Shown here: positions 52,285 through 61,160 of the stretch, piece after piece | Layout: every line of letters starts with the position of its first letter | Numbering within the stretch: position 1 is the first letter of the stretch | From: Gracilimonas sp046602855 | GTDB taxonomy: Bacteria; Bacteroidota; Rhodothermia; Balneolales; Balneolaceae | Direction of reading: 5' to 3' | NCBI RefSeq assembly: GCF_046602855.1 | Contig: NZ_JBKINJ010000002.1 | Span: forward strand, 124,001-188,000 | DNA: 64,000 nucleotides | The notes under the pieces: model-generated | Seen by the model: the letters and a program-made list of their open reading frames with translations, nothing else | What the model was told of the DNA's origin: nothing | The model's database searches: none | Position numbers and translations under genes: made by a program

Positions 52285-53241
52285 ATGAGTGAACAAATGA
52301 AAGCCGTCTTTATTGAGGATTACGGTGACCTAACCAATATAAAAACCGGTCAACTGGATAAACCTGAAGCCGGTGAAGGAGAAGTTTTAATCCGTGTAAA
52401 AGCAGCCGGAGTCAATCCTGTTGATGCTGCTGTAGTAAGGGGTATGCTTAAAGATGCTATTCCCGGTGATTTTCCACTCATTCCGGGTTGGGATGTAGCG
52501 GGTGTTGTTGAAGAAACCGGCCACTCGGTCAGCCGTTTTAGTACTGGAGATGAAGTTTATGCCTATGCAAGACGCCCCAAAATTCAACACGGAACTTTCG
52601 CAGAATATGTCAGCTTACCGGAATCTTACCTTGCCGAACGACCAACCAATATTTCTATGGACGAAGCCGGCGGAATCCCGTTAGTGGGATTAACAGCCTA
52701 TCAGGCCATTTTTGATTTTGGTGATCTCAAAAGGGGGGAGACCCTATTAATTTTAGGTGCTTCAGGTGGAGTGGGCACTTTGGCTATTCAATTAGCAAAA
52801 TCTGTTGGAGCAAATGTTATTGGAGTGGCGAGTGAAGCCAATCATGAATACATGAAAGAACTCGGGGCTGAAATCACAATTGATTACAAAAAAAATCACG
52901 TAGGTAAGGCAGTTGAAAAAGCCCAACCGGAAGGCGTTGATCTTATATTTCATTGTTCACGTGGAGATTCTTTTACAGAAGTCATGGAAAAGGATGTTTT
53001 AAAAGAAGGTGGGAAAGTTGTCTCTATAACCAAAAGTAAACCTGATATCAGCGATGATATTGAATTCAAATATGTATTTGTAGAACCGAATGCAGAACAA
53101 CTTGAACATATTGCCGGACTTGCCGACAACGGTAAAATCAAAGTACCGGTCTCCAACACCTATTCACTGGAGGAAGCCGGTCAAGCATTGCAGGAAATTG
53201 AAAAACTGCATACCAGAGGAAAACTGGTTATTACTCCGTAG
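52285..53241 (+). CDS. NADP-dependent quinone oxidoreductase (MDR superfamily, zinc-free)
   Basis: 318 residues from ATG 52285 (MSEQMKAVFIEDYGD); the open frame begins 15 codons earlier but those residues do not fit. GroES-like N-terminal half (VLIRVKAAGVNPVDAAVVRG, then PLIPGWDVAGVVEETG), then a Rossmann fold with LILGASGGVGTLAIQLAKS. The zinc-binding cysteines of alcohol dehydrogenases are absent, which points to quinone- or enone-reducing members. Closed by a terminator at 53262. Confidence 0.9.
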   Translation: MSEQMKAVFIEDYGDLTNIKTGQLDKPEAGEGEVLIRVKAAGVNPVDAAVVRGMLKDAIPGDFPLIPGWDVAGVVEETGHSVSRFSTGDEVYAYARRPKIQHGTFAEYVSLPESYLAERPTNISMDEAGGIPLVGLTAYQAIFDFGDLKRGETLLILGASGGVGTLAIQLAKSVGANVIGVASEANHEYMKELGAEITIDYKKNHVGKAVEKAQPEGVDLIFHCSRGDSFTEVMEKDVLKEGGKVVSITKSKPDISDDIEFKYVFVEPNAEQLEHIAGLADNGKIKVPVSNTYSLEEAGQALQEIEKLHTRGKLVITP

Positions 53242-53261
53242 TAGACAAACTGTAAAGTTTC

Positions 53262-53292
53262 AGAGCCGATTTAATTTAGATTGGCTCTTTTT
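53262..53292 (+). terminator. Terminator of the quinone oxidoreductase gene
   Basis: AGAGCCGAT (53262-53270) pairs with ATTGGCTCT (53280-53288, one G-T pair), then five Ts to 53292. It lies 20 bp after the stop, between convergent genes. Confidence 0.8.
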
Positions 53293-53311
53293 AATTTGGT
53301 TATCTGACAGT

Positions 53312-54304
53312 TTAACCTTTTAGATTTGTATACTCTTTTTTGAGGATCTTAGCTGAATTGAGAAGCTTGCTCTTTTCAATAGTAGTCAGCTCTGTTCCAA
53401 TGATCGAGGCCACTCCATGTTGCGAAAGAAGACACGGTGTTGCCAAGCACACATCATCAATATCATATTCTCCCTCTAAGTGATAGGAGACGGTCAGCAC
53501 CCTGCGCTGATCTTTTAAAATAGCTTCCACGATCTGCACTAAAGCAAGGCCTACACCAAAGTTGGTTGCCCCCTTATAATCGATCACGTGATAAGCTGAG
53601 TCTCTCACATCCTGCTCAATATCATGTTTTTTCTGAGGCCAGTCTTCTATTCCCAGCTGATCGCTGTATTCATCGAGTTGCACCCCGGAAATGTTGGCCA
53701 TGGACCAGGCGGCAAACTCACTGTCGCCATGTTCACCCAATATATAGGCATGTATGCTTCCCACATATACATCAAAGAATTCACTGAGCAGATACTTGAA
53801 GCGTGAACTGTCGAGCACCGTACCGGATCCGATCACGCGATTTCGATCCCATCCTGATCGCTCAAGCGCGATCTTGGTGAGAATGTCCACGGGATTTGTA
53901 ACCACAACTATCACAGCCTCAGAACCCTGCGCTGTGATCTGATCCACAATACCTTCGATGATGGATCCGTTCTTTTTCAGCAAGTCGAGCCTCGTTTCAC
54001 CTTTCTTTTGTGCCGCCCCTGCCGTGATCACAATAACATCTGCATCCCGGTAATCTTGCTCTGAACCGACATATATCTCGCTGGTTGGATAAAATGGCAG
54101 TCCATGTGCCAGATCCAAAACCTGCCCTTTACAGAGCTCTTCATTTACATCGATAAGGCAGACCTCGTCAGCTGCACCATTTTGTGCCATGGCATAGGCA
54201 AAAGTGGCCCCAACAGCGCCGGCTCCAACAATAGCCACTTTTCTAGAACGCCAGGATGAAGGGTTTTTAGAATGAGGTGTTTGTGACTTTAAGGTATTAT
54301 CCAT
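53312..54304 (-). CDS. ldh: L-lactate dehydrogenase
   Basis: 330 residues. The NAD fold starts VAIVGAGAVGATFAYAMA. The substrate loop AGAAQKKGETRLDLL has Gln99 where malate dehydrogenases have Arg, so lactate/pyruvate is preferred. Catalytic residues Arg105, Asp165/Arg168 and His192 (GEHGDSEFAAWS) are in place, and GSGTVLDSSRFK fits LDH. It interconverts pyruvate and L-lactate with NADH in fermentation or lactate use. About 20 residues precede the usual N-terminus (SQTPHSKNPSSWRSRK). Single gene, convergent with the oxidoreductase. Confidence 0.93.
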   Translation of the reverse strand: MDNTLKSQTPHSKNPSSWRSRKVAIVGAGAVGATFAYAMAQNGAADEVCLIDVNEELCKGQVLDLAHGLPFYPTSEIYVGSEQDYRDADVIVITAGAAQKKGETRLDLLKKNGSIIEGIVDQITAQGSEAVIVVVTNPVDILTKIALERSGWDRNRVIGSGTVLDSSRFKYLLSEFFDVYVGSIHAYILGEHGDSEFAAWSMANISGVQLDEYSDQLGIEDWPQKKHDIEQDVRDSAYHVIDYKGATNFGVGLALVQIVEAILKDQRRVLTVSYHLEGEYDIDDVCLATPCLLSQHGVASIIGTELTTIEKSKLLNSAKILKKEYTNLKG

Positions 54305-54478
54305 AATGAGTTTTTTATACTATATGTGTGAGTGAGTGTATCATCGTAACCCGAAGTCTGCTCAATGCGTTTCAGATCCCTAAAAGGAAGCATTAAGATC
54401 GCCTTGAAACAGTATGTTTTGTAAAAGGCATCATCGGATCGTATAATCCAATTCATACTTAATAAAATTCAACCACTG

Positions 54479-56215
54479 ATGAAACGCCTTCATACCCTAT
54501 TTGCTCCATTCCTATTCACACTGCTTCTTATACCGTCAGAAACTATACTCGCACAGATCGACCGCGAATCCGGTAATCTGATCTCTACCCGTTCTGAGGT
54601 TATCGCTCAGCGCGGCATGGTGGCCACAAGTCAGCCTTTGGCTACACAGGTTGGCCTGGATATCCTCAGAAATGGAGGTAATGCCATTGATGCAGCTATT
54701 GGCGCCAACGCCGCCATGGGACTTATGGAGCCCACCGGTAACGGCATCGGTGGCGACCTGTTTGCCATTATCTGGCATGCCGAAAGTGGTCAACTTTATG
54801 CGCTGAATGCAAGTGGGCGCTCTCCACGCGGACTTTCATACGACCGCCTGATGCAGATCCTTAAAGAAAAAGGAGAAGACGATATTCCTGCTTACGACCT
54901 GCTTTCAGTTTCCGTACCCGGAGCCGTTGATGGATGGTTCGAAATGCATGATCGATTTGGATCGACTGACATGAATGCTATTTTATCTGAACCGATCTTT
55001 TATGCTGAAAATGGCTTCCCGGTCAGTGAGGCGATCTCAGCCTCATGGAGACGCAGTGTCCCCTTCCTGAAACAACAACCCGGTGCTTTTGAGGAAACCT
55101 TTACCATCGACGGCGAAGGACCTGAAAAAGGCGAGGTTTTTCGCAATCCCGATCTTGGCAACACCTTCCGTTTGCTTGCTGAACAAGGCCGGGATGCCTT
55201 TTACCGTGGAGAGATCGCCAGAAAGATCGATGCATGGATGAAAGAAAATAACGGGTACCTTCGATATGAGGATTTTGACAAACACCACTCAGAGTGGGTT
55301 AAACCACAAACCGTGAACTATCGGGGCTATGATGTGTATCAAGTGGGTGGAAACGTGCAGGGGACTGCTGTCCTTCAGATGCTCAACATTCTGGAAGGAT
55401 TCGACCTGACCGAAACAGGATTTGGAACTGTAAAAACCCTTCATTTAATGATCGAAGCCAAAAAGCTGGCTTTTGAAGATCGCGCCAAACATTACGCCGA
55501 CCCTGCTTTTCATGATGTTCCCTACGACAAATTGCTATCCAAAGAATATGCCGCTGAGCGACGTAAACTGATCGGTGATCGTGCCCGCCGTGATCTCACC
55601 ACAGGGGTTGAGGTACTGGAAGATGGCGATACGATCTACCTTACAACGGCTGATGAGGAAGGCAATATGGTCTCACTCATTCAGAGTAATTTCCGTGGCA
55701 TGGGAACAGGTTTTGTGGTTCCCGGAACCGGATTCAGCTTTCAGAACCGTGGTGAACTTTTTTCCCTCGATCCAAATCACCCCAATGTCTATGCTCCGGG
55801 CAAGCGACCGTTTCACACCATCATTCCCGGATTTTTGATGAAGAATGGCAAACCCATCATGGCATTTGGCAATATGGGGGGCGGTTATCAACCGATCGGA
55901 CATGTCAGCATTCTAACGAACGTGATCGATTTTGGGATGAATATTCAGCAGGCTGGAGACGCCTTCCGATGGGAACACTCTGGGTCGACACAGCCTACTG
56001 ACGAGCTCTCGGATAAATTGACCAATTCAGGTCAAGTGAGCATTGAATCCGGGGTGGATTTTAATGTGGTTCAGGCTCTTCGACAGATGGGGCATAACGT
56101 ACAGATCGGAGACAGCTTCTTTGGCCGCTTCCAGGCTATCATGCGCGACCATGAAAATGGAGTGTATTTTGGGGCCTCGGAGTCGAGGGTGGATGGTCAA
56201 GCTGCGGGCTACTAG
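54479..56215 (+). CDS. ggt: Gamma-glutamyltransferase
   Basis: 578 residues with a signal peptide ending at TILAQ (about 26). The proenzyme self-cleaves ahead of a threonine that becomes the nucleophile: Thr385 in DGDTIYLTTADEEG. The glutamate-binding ASGRSP (Arg114), NGIGGDLFAII and GMGTGFVVPGTGFSFQNRG are typical, and GNMGGGYQPIGH closes the active site. It moves or hydrolyses gamma-glutamyl groups from glutathione or other thiol peptides in the periplasm. In a bacillithiol-type organism its natural substrates may be scavenged peptides. Single gene. Confidence 0.93.
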   Translation: MKRLHTLFAPFLFTLLLIPSETILAQIDRESGNLISTRSEVIAQRGMVATSQPLATQVGLDILRNGGNAIDAAIGANAAMGLMEPTGNGIGGDLFAIIWHAESGQLYALNASGRSPRGLSYDRLMQILKEKGEDDIPAYDLLSVSVPGAVDGWFEMHDRFGSTDMNAILSEPIFYAENGFPVSEAISASWRRSVPFLKQQPGAFEETFTIDGEGPEKGEVFRNPDLGNTFRLLAEQGRDAFYRGEIARKIDAWMKENNGYLRYEDFDKHHSEWVKPQTVNYRGYDVYQVGGNVQGTAVLQMLNILEGFDLTETGFGTVKTLHLMIEAKKLAFEDRAKHYADPAFHDVPYDKLLSKEYAAERRKLIGDRARRDLTTGVEVLEDGDTIYLTTADEEGNMVSLIQSNFRGMGTGFVVPGTGFSFQNRGELFSLDPNHPNVYAPGKRPFHTIIPGFLMKNGKPIMAFGNMGGGYQPIGHVSILTNVIDFGMNIQQAGDAFRWEHSGSTQPTDELSDKLTNSGQVSIESGVDFNVVQALRQMGHNVQIGDSFFGRFQAIMRDHENGVYFGASESRVDGQAAGY

Positions 56216-56255
56216 TTCTGTTTTAATTATTGAGTGGCAGGCTGGTGCACACAAT

Positions 56256-56281
56256 CCTTCCTAACCAAGACGTTGGGAAGG
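56256..56281. other. Hairpin after ggt without T tract
   Basis: CCTTCCTAAC (56256-56265) pairs with GTTGGGAAGG (56272-56281, one G-T) around a 6-nt loop. It lies 41 bp after the ggt stop, between it and the convergent DUF2459 gene; no run of Ts follows. Confidence 0.4.
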
Positions 56282-56329
56282 CAATTAAATAATAACTTCT
56301 GAATAAGACATTCCGGACCTATCTTAAGA

Positions 56330-56962
56330 TCAATGCTTACTCACCTGCCGCATTACATTATCAGCGGTGATGGCATAAAATGGTGTAATTGGGTACCCAC
56401 TCTTTCGAAGCACCCGGGCCGTCCATTTGTTTGACGTTCTTGGAAAAAAATACAGTTCCTTTGCCTTAAAGAAGGCACTGTTCCTGTACAATCCAGGCTC
56501 GGCATATTCCAGCTTTCCCTCCCCGTCCCTTTGAAAACGCTCTGATATATAGGTGATCATCTCTTCCATACCATCTTCGCTAAGATGTAACTCTACAACA
56601 TCAGTTCCTGAAAAATAGATTTCTACATCATCATCAAAGCCAACCACGTGAAGTACGCTTCCTGTTGGCCAAAAAGCCGCTCTGAGTAGCAATCCAATGC
56701 CCGTCCGTTTAGCCGGATAGTACTTGGCATCTCCCCAACCCATCATTAGGAACCTTGATCCCGGCATTTCTTTATGATGCGGTAGCTTTTTTCTTAAATA
56801 TTCGCCCTCAAAAGCAATAGCAGTATGCCAGCCAAGATTCACCACATGCACCTGAACCGGACGTTGCTCTTTATTTTCGGGGTAGAGTTCGGAAACCGGA
56901 CCCAAACAGCTCGTTACAAAAAAAGAAAGTAACAATATGAAAAGATAGTAGATACGGTTCAT
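56330..56962 (-). CDS. DUF2459 lipoprotein
   Basis: 210 residues from ATG 56962, chosen because MNRIYYLFILLLSFFVTSC is a lipoprotein signal (Cys19); the frame upstream is open for 32 more codons without a signal. The body shows VVNLGWHTAIAFEGEYLRKK, FLMMGWGDAKYYPAKR, GSVLHVVGFDDDV and FYAITADNVMRQ, the DUF2459 (TIGR02117) pattern. The family has no known activity; a conserved His and Cys-less core suggest a hydrolase but that is not shown. A 59-aa membrane protein gene lies 46 bp upstream. Confidence 0.83.
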   Translation of the reverse strand: MNRIYYLFILLLSFFVTSCLGPVSELYPENKEQRPVQVHVVNLGWHTAIAFEGEYLRKKLPHHKEMPGSRFLMMGWGDAKYYPAKRTGIGLLLRAAFWPTGSVLHVVGFDDDVEIYFSGTDVVELHLSEDGMEEMITYISERFQRDGEGKLEYAEPGLYRNSAFFKAKELYFFPRTSNKWTARVLRKSGYPITPFYAITADNVMRQVSKH

Positions 56963-57008
56963 AAGATCTAAATATAGATGCTTAAACCTACTTGAGACCA
57001 AAAGAAGG

Positions 57009-57188
57009 CTATTTTTTCTTATTGGGAGATACTTTAGACGCACGCTCAAGATCTTCAACCCGGCGAATCAATTTATCCAATCTTTTATTTGTACCCATGA
57101 TCAGGAATGGGACCAAGATCCACAGTATTCCAAGAACAAAAAGAAATACCATTAAAATTAACCCAAGTGTGCCTGCAAACACATTCAT
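57009..57188 (-). CDS. Small single-helix membrane protein (59 aa)
   Basis: A 59-codon frame reading MNVFAGTLGLILMVFLFVLG, then ILWILVPFLIMGTNKRLDKL and IRRVEDLERASKVSPNKKK. Residues 5-31 are a strong membrane helix, followed by a short amphipathic, probably coiled-coil region and a basic tail. AAAGAG lies just upstream of the ATG at 57188. Its make-up recalls small PspB-like or toxin-like peptides, but I recognise no family. It is 46 bp upstream of the DUF2459 lipoprotein on the same strand. Confidence 0.6.
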   Translation of the reverse strand: MNVFAGTLGLILMVFLFVLGILWILVPFLIMGTNKRLDKLIRRVEDLERASKVSPNKKK

Positions 57189-57287
57189 AGCTCTTTGTTT
57201 TATTATAAGTGATTTACCAAATGCAATAAAACACTTCTTTCATTAATCTGCAGGTAAATTAACAAATACTTCTATACTCGTCACGAA

Positions 57288-57315
57288 GCTCCGGCTACGT
57301 GATAGAGCCCGAAGC
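57288..57315. repeat. Imperfect hairpin resembling family B repeats
   Basis: GCTCCGGCT (57288-57296) can pair with AGAGCCCGAAGC (57304-57315) with one mismatch and bulges, loop about 7 nt. The outer CACG/CGTG (57282/57297) gives a competing fold. The rest of the gap up to the terminator holds nothing clear. Confidence 0.4.
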
Positions 57316-57440
57316 TTAACTATAAGTTTTTAGCACAAGGGAGTTGCTTTGGCCAGAACCTATTCTCATTCCTAATAGGCAAGATTCTAAAGCGGTACTC
57401 TAAGGAAAGGTGGCCTTACCCTGACACAAAGGGTTTGTGC

Positions 57441-57485
57441 TCAAAAACAAAAAGCCCTGCACTTCATGATAGATGTGCAGGGCTT
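57441..57485 (-). terminator. Terminator of the second M14 peptidase gene
   Basis: On the minus strand the 11-bp stem AAGCCCTGCAC (57475-57485 with 57452-57462) is followed by TTTGTTTTTGA. It lies 26 bp past the M14 stop. Confidence 0.88.
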
Positions 57486-57510
57486 GAAATGTTAACAAAA
57501 ACAGAAAAGG

Positions 57511-59439
57511 TTATTCTTCCTCAGGTGGATTACCCAGTTCGATCTTTTTCTCAATATAACCGCCACGGGTCGATAGGATCTTAACAGTGCCCCTCGCGCC
57601 TTCAATGCCGTTCAGCTCAACCTCGAAATATACTTCCTGAGATTCTCCGGCATCCGTATATCCGGCCCGGATCGTCTTATCGTATAACTCAGGAGTGATG
57701 ATCTTGAGTTTGGCATCTTCATGGCCCTTGGTAAGCTCAGAATCAAAGTCTAGCTGAACCCGATCTTCCCGGACAATTTTAACCAGCTGTGCCTGCTCTA
57801 AGGCGACCGGCAATTCTCCGGTGTTCGTCCAGCTAACGGATATTTTATAGGTATTCTCCTCAGTTTGCTCAATGTTTACATCATCAAGGGTAAGTTGTGG
57901 AAGTTCCTTTGCCATCATTAAATTGAATAAGGCTTGTTTTTCGGCCCATCGTTCAAGCTGCCATGGTGGCCCATTCTGGCTGAAGAATTTGGGGTGAAAC
58001 CCACCGATCTCAACTTCACCAAGTTCAGGATGCTCAAATTTGGTCCATGCCTTAAAGCCTCGGCCTTCATTTTCACGAAGATCCCATTGCAAAGCATCAT
58101 AATCGTCATAAATTCCATCTTTGTTATAATCTTCCATCGCACCGTTATTCCATAGCTCATCGCCATACCAGATGGAGCCAAAATAGAAATATCCAAAATC
58201 AGGCCCGTGGCCAAACAGTGGGCTTGGCCTTGAAGGATCTCCAGTTACTCTGTTGGTCGGATAGCGGGTCATATAGGTCTCGTAGACATCCCCGGCCCAC
58301 GGGTATTCTGTGATCTCAAGACCAAGGCTGTCGTACTTTTCATAAAGGGCAAGATCCTGAGGGTACATTCGCTCTTCACTCTTTGAAGTGGATGGCGGAC
58401 GTAAATGCATAGGAACACGCGTGTCCATTGAGTTTACGACGGATATATTCGGATGGGTCAGCATCCACATGACCACAGATTTTGATTCAGGCTCACTTAG
58501 CGGGTAATCTCCCGCTCCATATTGAGTATAACCCCGGCCGGTAAGTTCACGCCCCACATCCGGCCTCCAGTTTTCAGCATAGTTACGATGAAGGTCTAGT
58601 CCGCCAATGCCGTCTTCGTTGTAGTCTCCATCTACGTCATTATCAATGCCTTCAGAATAGACAAACCAATCACCTTTTCCTGCCAGCACTCGTTTCATCA
58701 GTCGACCTTCCGGGTCTCTGGGGTCAATGATATAATTAGCTTCATCCATTTCATCAGGATCGGCTTTTTTTCGCATGGAATAAATGATGCCGTCACCATC
58801 CAGATCTTCAGCAGAATCTTCATCCAGGAGACCATCTCTGTCATTATCATGTGGCCGAACAGAGCTTCGGTTTGCCTGAGCTGTATGAAGGTAAAGATTT
58901 GAGCCGTCCGGATTATTTTGCGGACGGAGATAAATGGCTTTGGTATCTATCAATTCAGTTATCTCAGGATCTTTTCCGTAATTTTCAAGCAGGTGTTCAG
59001 TAAGCCATAAAATAGATTCACTGCTGGTGATCTCGCCACTATGCCGCCCACCTTCAAAATAAGCAGCGGGTTTATCAGTGTGTTTTCCTGTTTCCTTATT
59101 GGTGATCGTCATCTGGAGAATGGCTCGTCCCTCAAAACTTTTAGCAACCTCGTATAAGTCTACTATATCAGGATATTGTTCAGCCCAACGCTGATACCAT
59201 TCATACATTACATTCACCGTGTGGTACGTATTAAATGTCAGTTCCTCTCCTGCTTCATATTCAACTTCCGGAAACCGATGCTGTTCAAAAAAACTGATCC
59301 CATGCCGTTCACCGCCAACGGTGTACATGGTAGTATCCGATTCCGGCCAATTCGGTTTATTTAACGGAGTAAAATTTTGTGCAAAAGCCTGGCCGAACAT
59401 AATAACGGCTAAAAGCAATGATAGCCCAATTCTTTTCAT
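57511..59439 (-). CDS. Exported M14-family carboxypeptidase with calcium-binding-like loops
   Basis: 642 residues with a signal peptide ending at GQAFAQ (21). In the M14 domain, zinc ligands His133 and Glu136 (GGRHSGEITSSE) are followed by RPQNNPDGSN. Between them and the substrate-binding LDLHRNYAENW (281-291) sits an insertion with three Asp-rich loops: DNDRDGLLDED (198-208), DLDGDG (212-217) and DNDVDGDYNEDG (266-277), which look like dockerin/thrombospondin-3 calcium sites. The C-terminal 120 residues are beta-rich (KISVSWTNTGELPVALEQAQ). Secreted or periplasmic peptide trimming is likely; specificity is unknown. A terminator follows. Confidence 0.87.
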   Translation of the reverse strand: MKRIGLSLLLAVIMFGQAFAQNFTPLNKPNWPESDTTMYTVGGERHGISFFEQHRFPEVEYEAGEELTFNTYHTVNVMYEWYQRWAEQYPDIVDLYEVAKSFEGRAILQMTITNKETGKHTDKPAAYFEGGRHSGEITSSESILWLTEHLLENYGKDPEITELIDTKAIYLRPQNNPDGSNLYLHTAQANRSSVRPHDNDRDGLLDEDSAEDLDGDGIIYSMRKKADPDEMDEANYIIDPRDPEGRLMKRVLAGKGDWFVYSEGIDNDVDGDYNEDGIGGLDLHRNYAENWRPDVGRELTGRGYTQYGAGDYPLSEPESKSVVMWMLTHPNISVVNSMDTRVPMHLRPPSTSKSEERMYPQDLALYEKYDSLGLEITEYPWAGDVYETYMTRYPTNRVTGDPSRPSPLFGHGPDFGYFYFGSIWYGDELWNNGAMEDYNKDGIYDDYDALQWDLRENEGRGFKAWTKFEHPELGEVEIGGFHPKFFSQNGPPWQLERWAEKQALFNLMMAKELPQLTLDDVNIEQTEENTYKISVSWTNTGELPVALEQAQLVKIVREDRVQLDFDSELTKGHEDAKLKIITPELYDKTIRAGYTDAGESQEVYFEVELNGIEGARGTVKILSTRGGYIEKKIELGNPPEEE

Positions 59440-59680
59440 ATCAAATAAGGTTAGTTAACGTTCAGTAATTACATGCAATGTAATGGATTAGATACAAAAA
59501 TTTTGAACATTGTGATGGAGTGTAAGATCTGAGATGAACCTTCGCATAAAGATCAAACAGAGATCTTGATAAACATCCCGAAGCGGGACACGGATAACGG
59601 AATATTTTTTAACCTATGTATAGAACTTTTACTAATGACTATCGCGTTAATAGATTACAGGTGAGTTTGAACATACATTT

Positions 59681-59845
59681 ATGTGTCCTTACTGCGGGGT
59701 TCAGATCAACATGATCTTGGAACAGTTCTACCCCGAACAGGAATACATTGAGGATTGTGAGGTTTGTTGCAATCCCATTAAAATTTATTACAAATTTCAA
59801 GGTGAACAACTGCTTCAATTTCAAGCAACAACTATAGGACAATAA
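59681..59845 (+). CDS. CPxCG-motif cysteine-rich protein (54 aa)
   Basis: 54 residues from ATG 59681: MCPYCGVQINMILEQFYPEQ, then EYIEDCEVCCNPIKIYYKFQ and GEQLLQFQATTIGQ. Four cysteines in C-x2-C and C-x2-C-C form (residues 2, 5, 26, 29/30) make a zinc-ribbon knuckle, the CPXCG family (Pfam PF14255). The frame is open from an ATT at 59654, which could add nine residues (ITGEFEHTF), a better family fit if a non-standard start is used. Its stop codon abuts the ATG of the next gene (TAAATG), so the two are coupled. Role unknown. Confidence 0.75.
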   Translation: MCPYCGVQINMILEQFYPEQEYIEDCEVCCNPIKIYYKFQGEQLLQFQATTIGQ

Positions 59846-60424
59846 ATGTCAGTCATTAAGCACCACATGGATCTTAAAAACGCCTGGGAACTGGTTTTTG
59901 ATCAACTAGAACAAGCTTCAAAAAAACCGGATCACGCTTTTCGTTACTTAACGATGGCTACCCTTAGTAAAGAGAAAGCGCCTGCACAACGGATGGTAGT
60001 ACTGCGAGAATTCAGTAAAGATGACGTTCTTATCACTGTTTTTACTGATGCCCGGTCCAAAAAGGTTGAGGAGATCAAGAATAATGATTCTGTAAGTCTT
60101 CTCTTTTACGATCCTGAAGAAAAACTTCAGGTTAGCATTAAAGGAAAAGCTTCCCTTCTAACAGAGAACCATAAAAAAATGAAGTATTGGAATGAATCCG
60201 GTTCACATGGAGCTTATTCCTATACAGCCCATAGAAGTCCTGGAGAAGTAATCCAAGATCCCGCCGAAGCCTACGATTGGGATCTGGAAAGTGCCGAAAA
60301 TTTTTGTGTGATAACCATCAAAGCTAAAAGCATGAAGTTTCTTCAATTGAATGGCCATCGTCATTTACGGGCTTTTCAACGTTTCTCGGATGGATCCCGG
60401 AAAAGAAACTGGATCGCTCCCTGA
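59846..60424 (+). CDS. Pyridoxamine 5'-phosphate oxidase-family flavoprotein
   Basis: 192 residues in the FMN split-barrel fold: YLTMATLSKEKAPAQRMVVLREF, then TVFTDARSKKVEEIKNNDSVSLLFYDPEEKLQVSIKG segments and a C-terminus HRHLRAFQRFSDGSRKRN that ends WIAP, like PdxH's RLAP. The spacing is closer to the Pyridox_oxase_2 (Alr4036-type) group than to PdxH, so I give no gene name. It binds FMN and may oxidise pyridoxamine phosphate or another substrate. Its start abuts the CPxCG gene. Confidence 0.8.
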   Translation: MSVIKHHMDLKNAWELVFDQLEQASKKPDHAFRYLTMATLSKEKAPAQRMVVLREFSKDDVLITVFTDARSKKVEEIKNNDSVSLLFYDPEEKLQVSIKGKASLLTENHKKMKYWNESGSHGAYSYTAHRSPGEVIQDPAEAYDWDLESAENFCVITIKAKSMKFLQLNGHRHLRAFQRFSDGSRKRNWIAP

Positions 60425-60432
60425 GCACATTC

Positions 60433-60472
60433 AAAAAAACAAAAAGCCTGATGGAATAACCATCAGGCTTTT
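60433..60472. terminator. Bidirectional terminator between convergent genes
   Basis: AAAAGCCTGATGG (60442-60454) pairs perfectly with CCATCAGGCTTTT (60460-60472), loop 5 nt. The minus strand continues into TTTTTGTTTTTTT, a strong exit for the cupin gene; the plus strand has four Ts for the flavoprotein gene. Confidence 0.88.
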
Positions 60473-60497
60473 AATAATGACATCTAAGGATTTCAGA

Positions 60498-60809
60498 TTA
60501 CTGCAGATGTGCCGGTGGTGATGTTGCTTCTACTGCTGAGAATGTTTCCAAAATTTTGTAGGTGTGTGCCGTGTCTTTTGGAACCAAATAGGAATCTCCC
60601 TCCTTCAACTCAATCACATCATCGTTAAGATGTAATTCTGCATGGCCTTTCAATACATAGCCGACTGTTTCGTAAGGACTGCTGTGTGTTTCTTTGTCAG
60701 CACCCGGCTTTTCATTTTTCCATATTCTCAATCCTACGTCTTCACCTGTTGCCAGGATTTCCTTCACGTCGTCACCTTCAGATAATTTCGCTTTATTTGA
60801 ATTGCTCAT
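60498..60809 (-). CDS. Small cupin-fold protein
   Basis: 103 residues. A single cupin barrel: THSSPYETVGYVLKGHAELH, then LKEGDSYLVPKDTAHTYKIL. The first motif has the HxxxxE-like spacing (His42, Glu47) and the second a His (about 82), so a metal site is plausible but incomplete. It may be a sensor or a small-molecule binder; no reaction can be assigned. It is a single-gene unit with its own terminator. Confidence 0.82.
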   Translation of the reverse strand: MSNSNKAKLSEGDDVKEILATGEDVGLRIWKNEKPGADKETHSSPYETVGYVLKGHAELHLNDDVIELKEGDSYLVPKDTAHTYKILETFSAVEATSPPAHLQ

Positions 60810-61160
60810 AATTCGTCCACTAGTTTTGTTTTAAATATTCAAAGATATAACAGAAACGAGGGCGCGGGCATTTCATTAGGCCCTGCGCCTGCTATTGTAT
60901 TTTTATTATTCATTGGAAACTTTTAAAGTACAGTCCGATACTTTCAAAATAACTTCAATACTGCATTTGGTATACTTAAATAAACCCCGTGATTCACCTT
61001 TAGAATCATATTCAGGATAAACCAAAGTATGCGCTCGTTTGTTTTCTTTTCATCATGACACACAAATTATCTTATAGAGCATATAAACAATCACCAGAAG
61101 GTGGCATGAGATTTGTTTGTGATATATAAAAATTGAAAAGGTGTAGTTTCTTTTTGCTAA
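60810..61160. other. 350-bp gap without a visible gene
   Basis: AT-rich sequence between the cupin start and the S24 repressor stop. I see no open frame above 40 codons with protein-like composition, and no strong hairpin or repeat. It must hold the cupin promoter at its left end. Confidence 0.6.
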
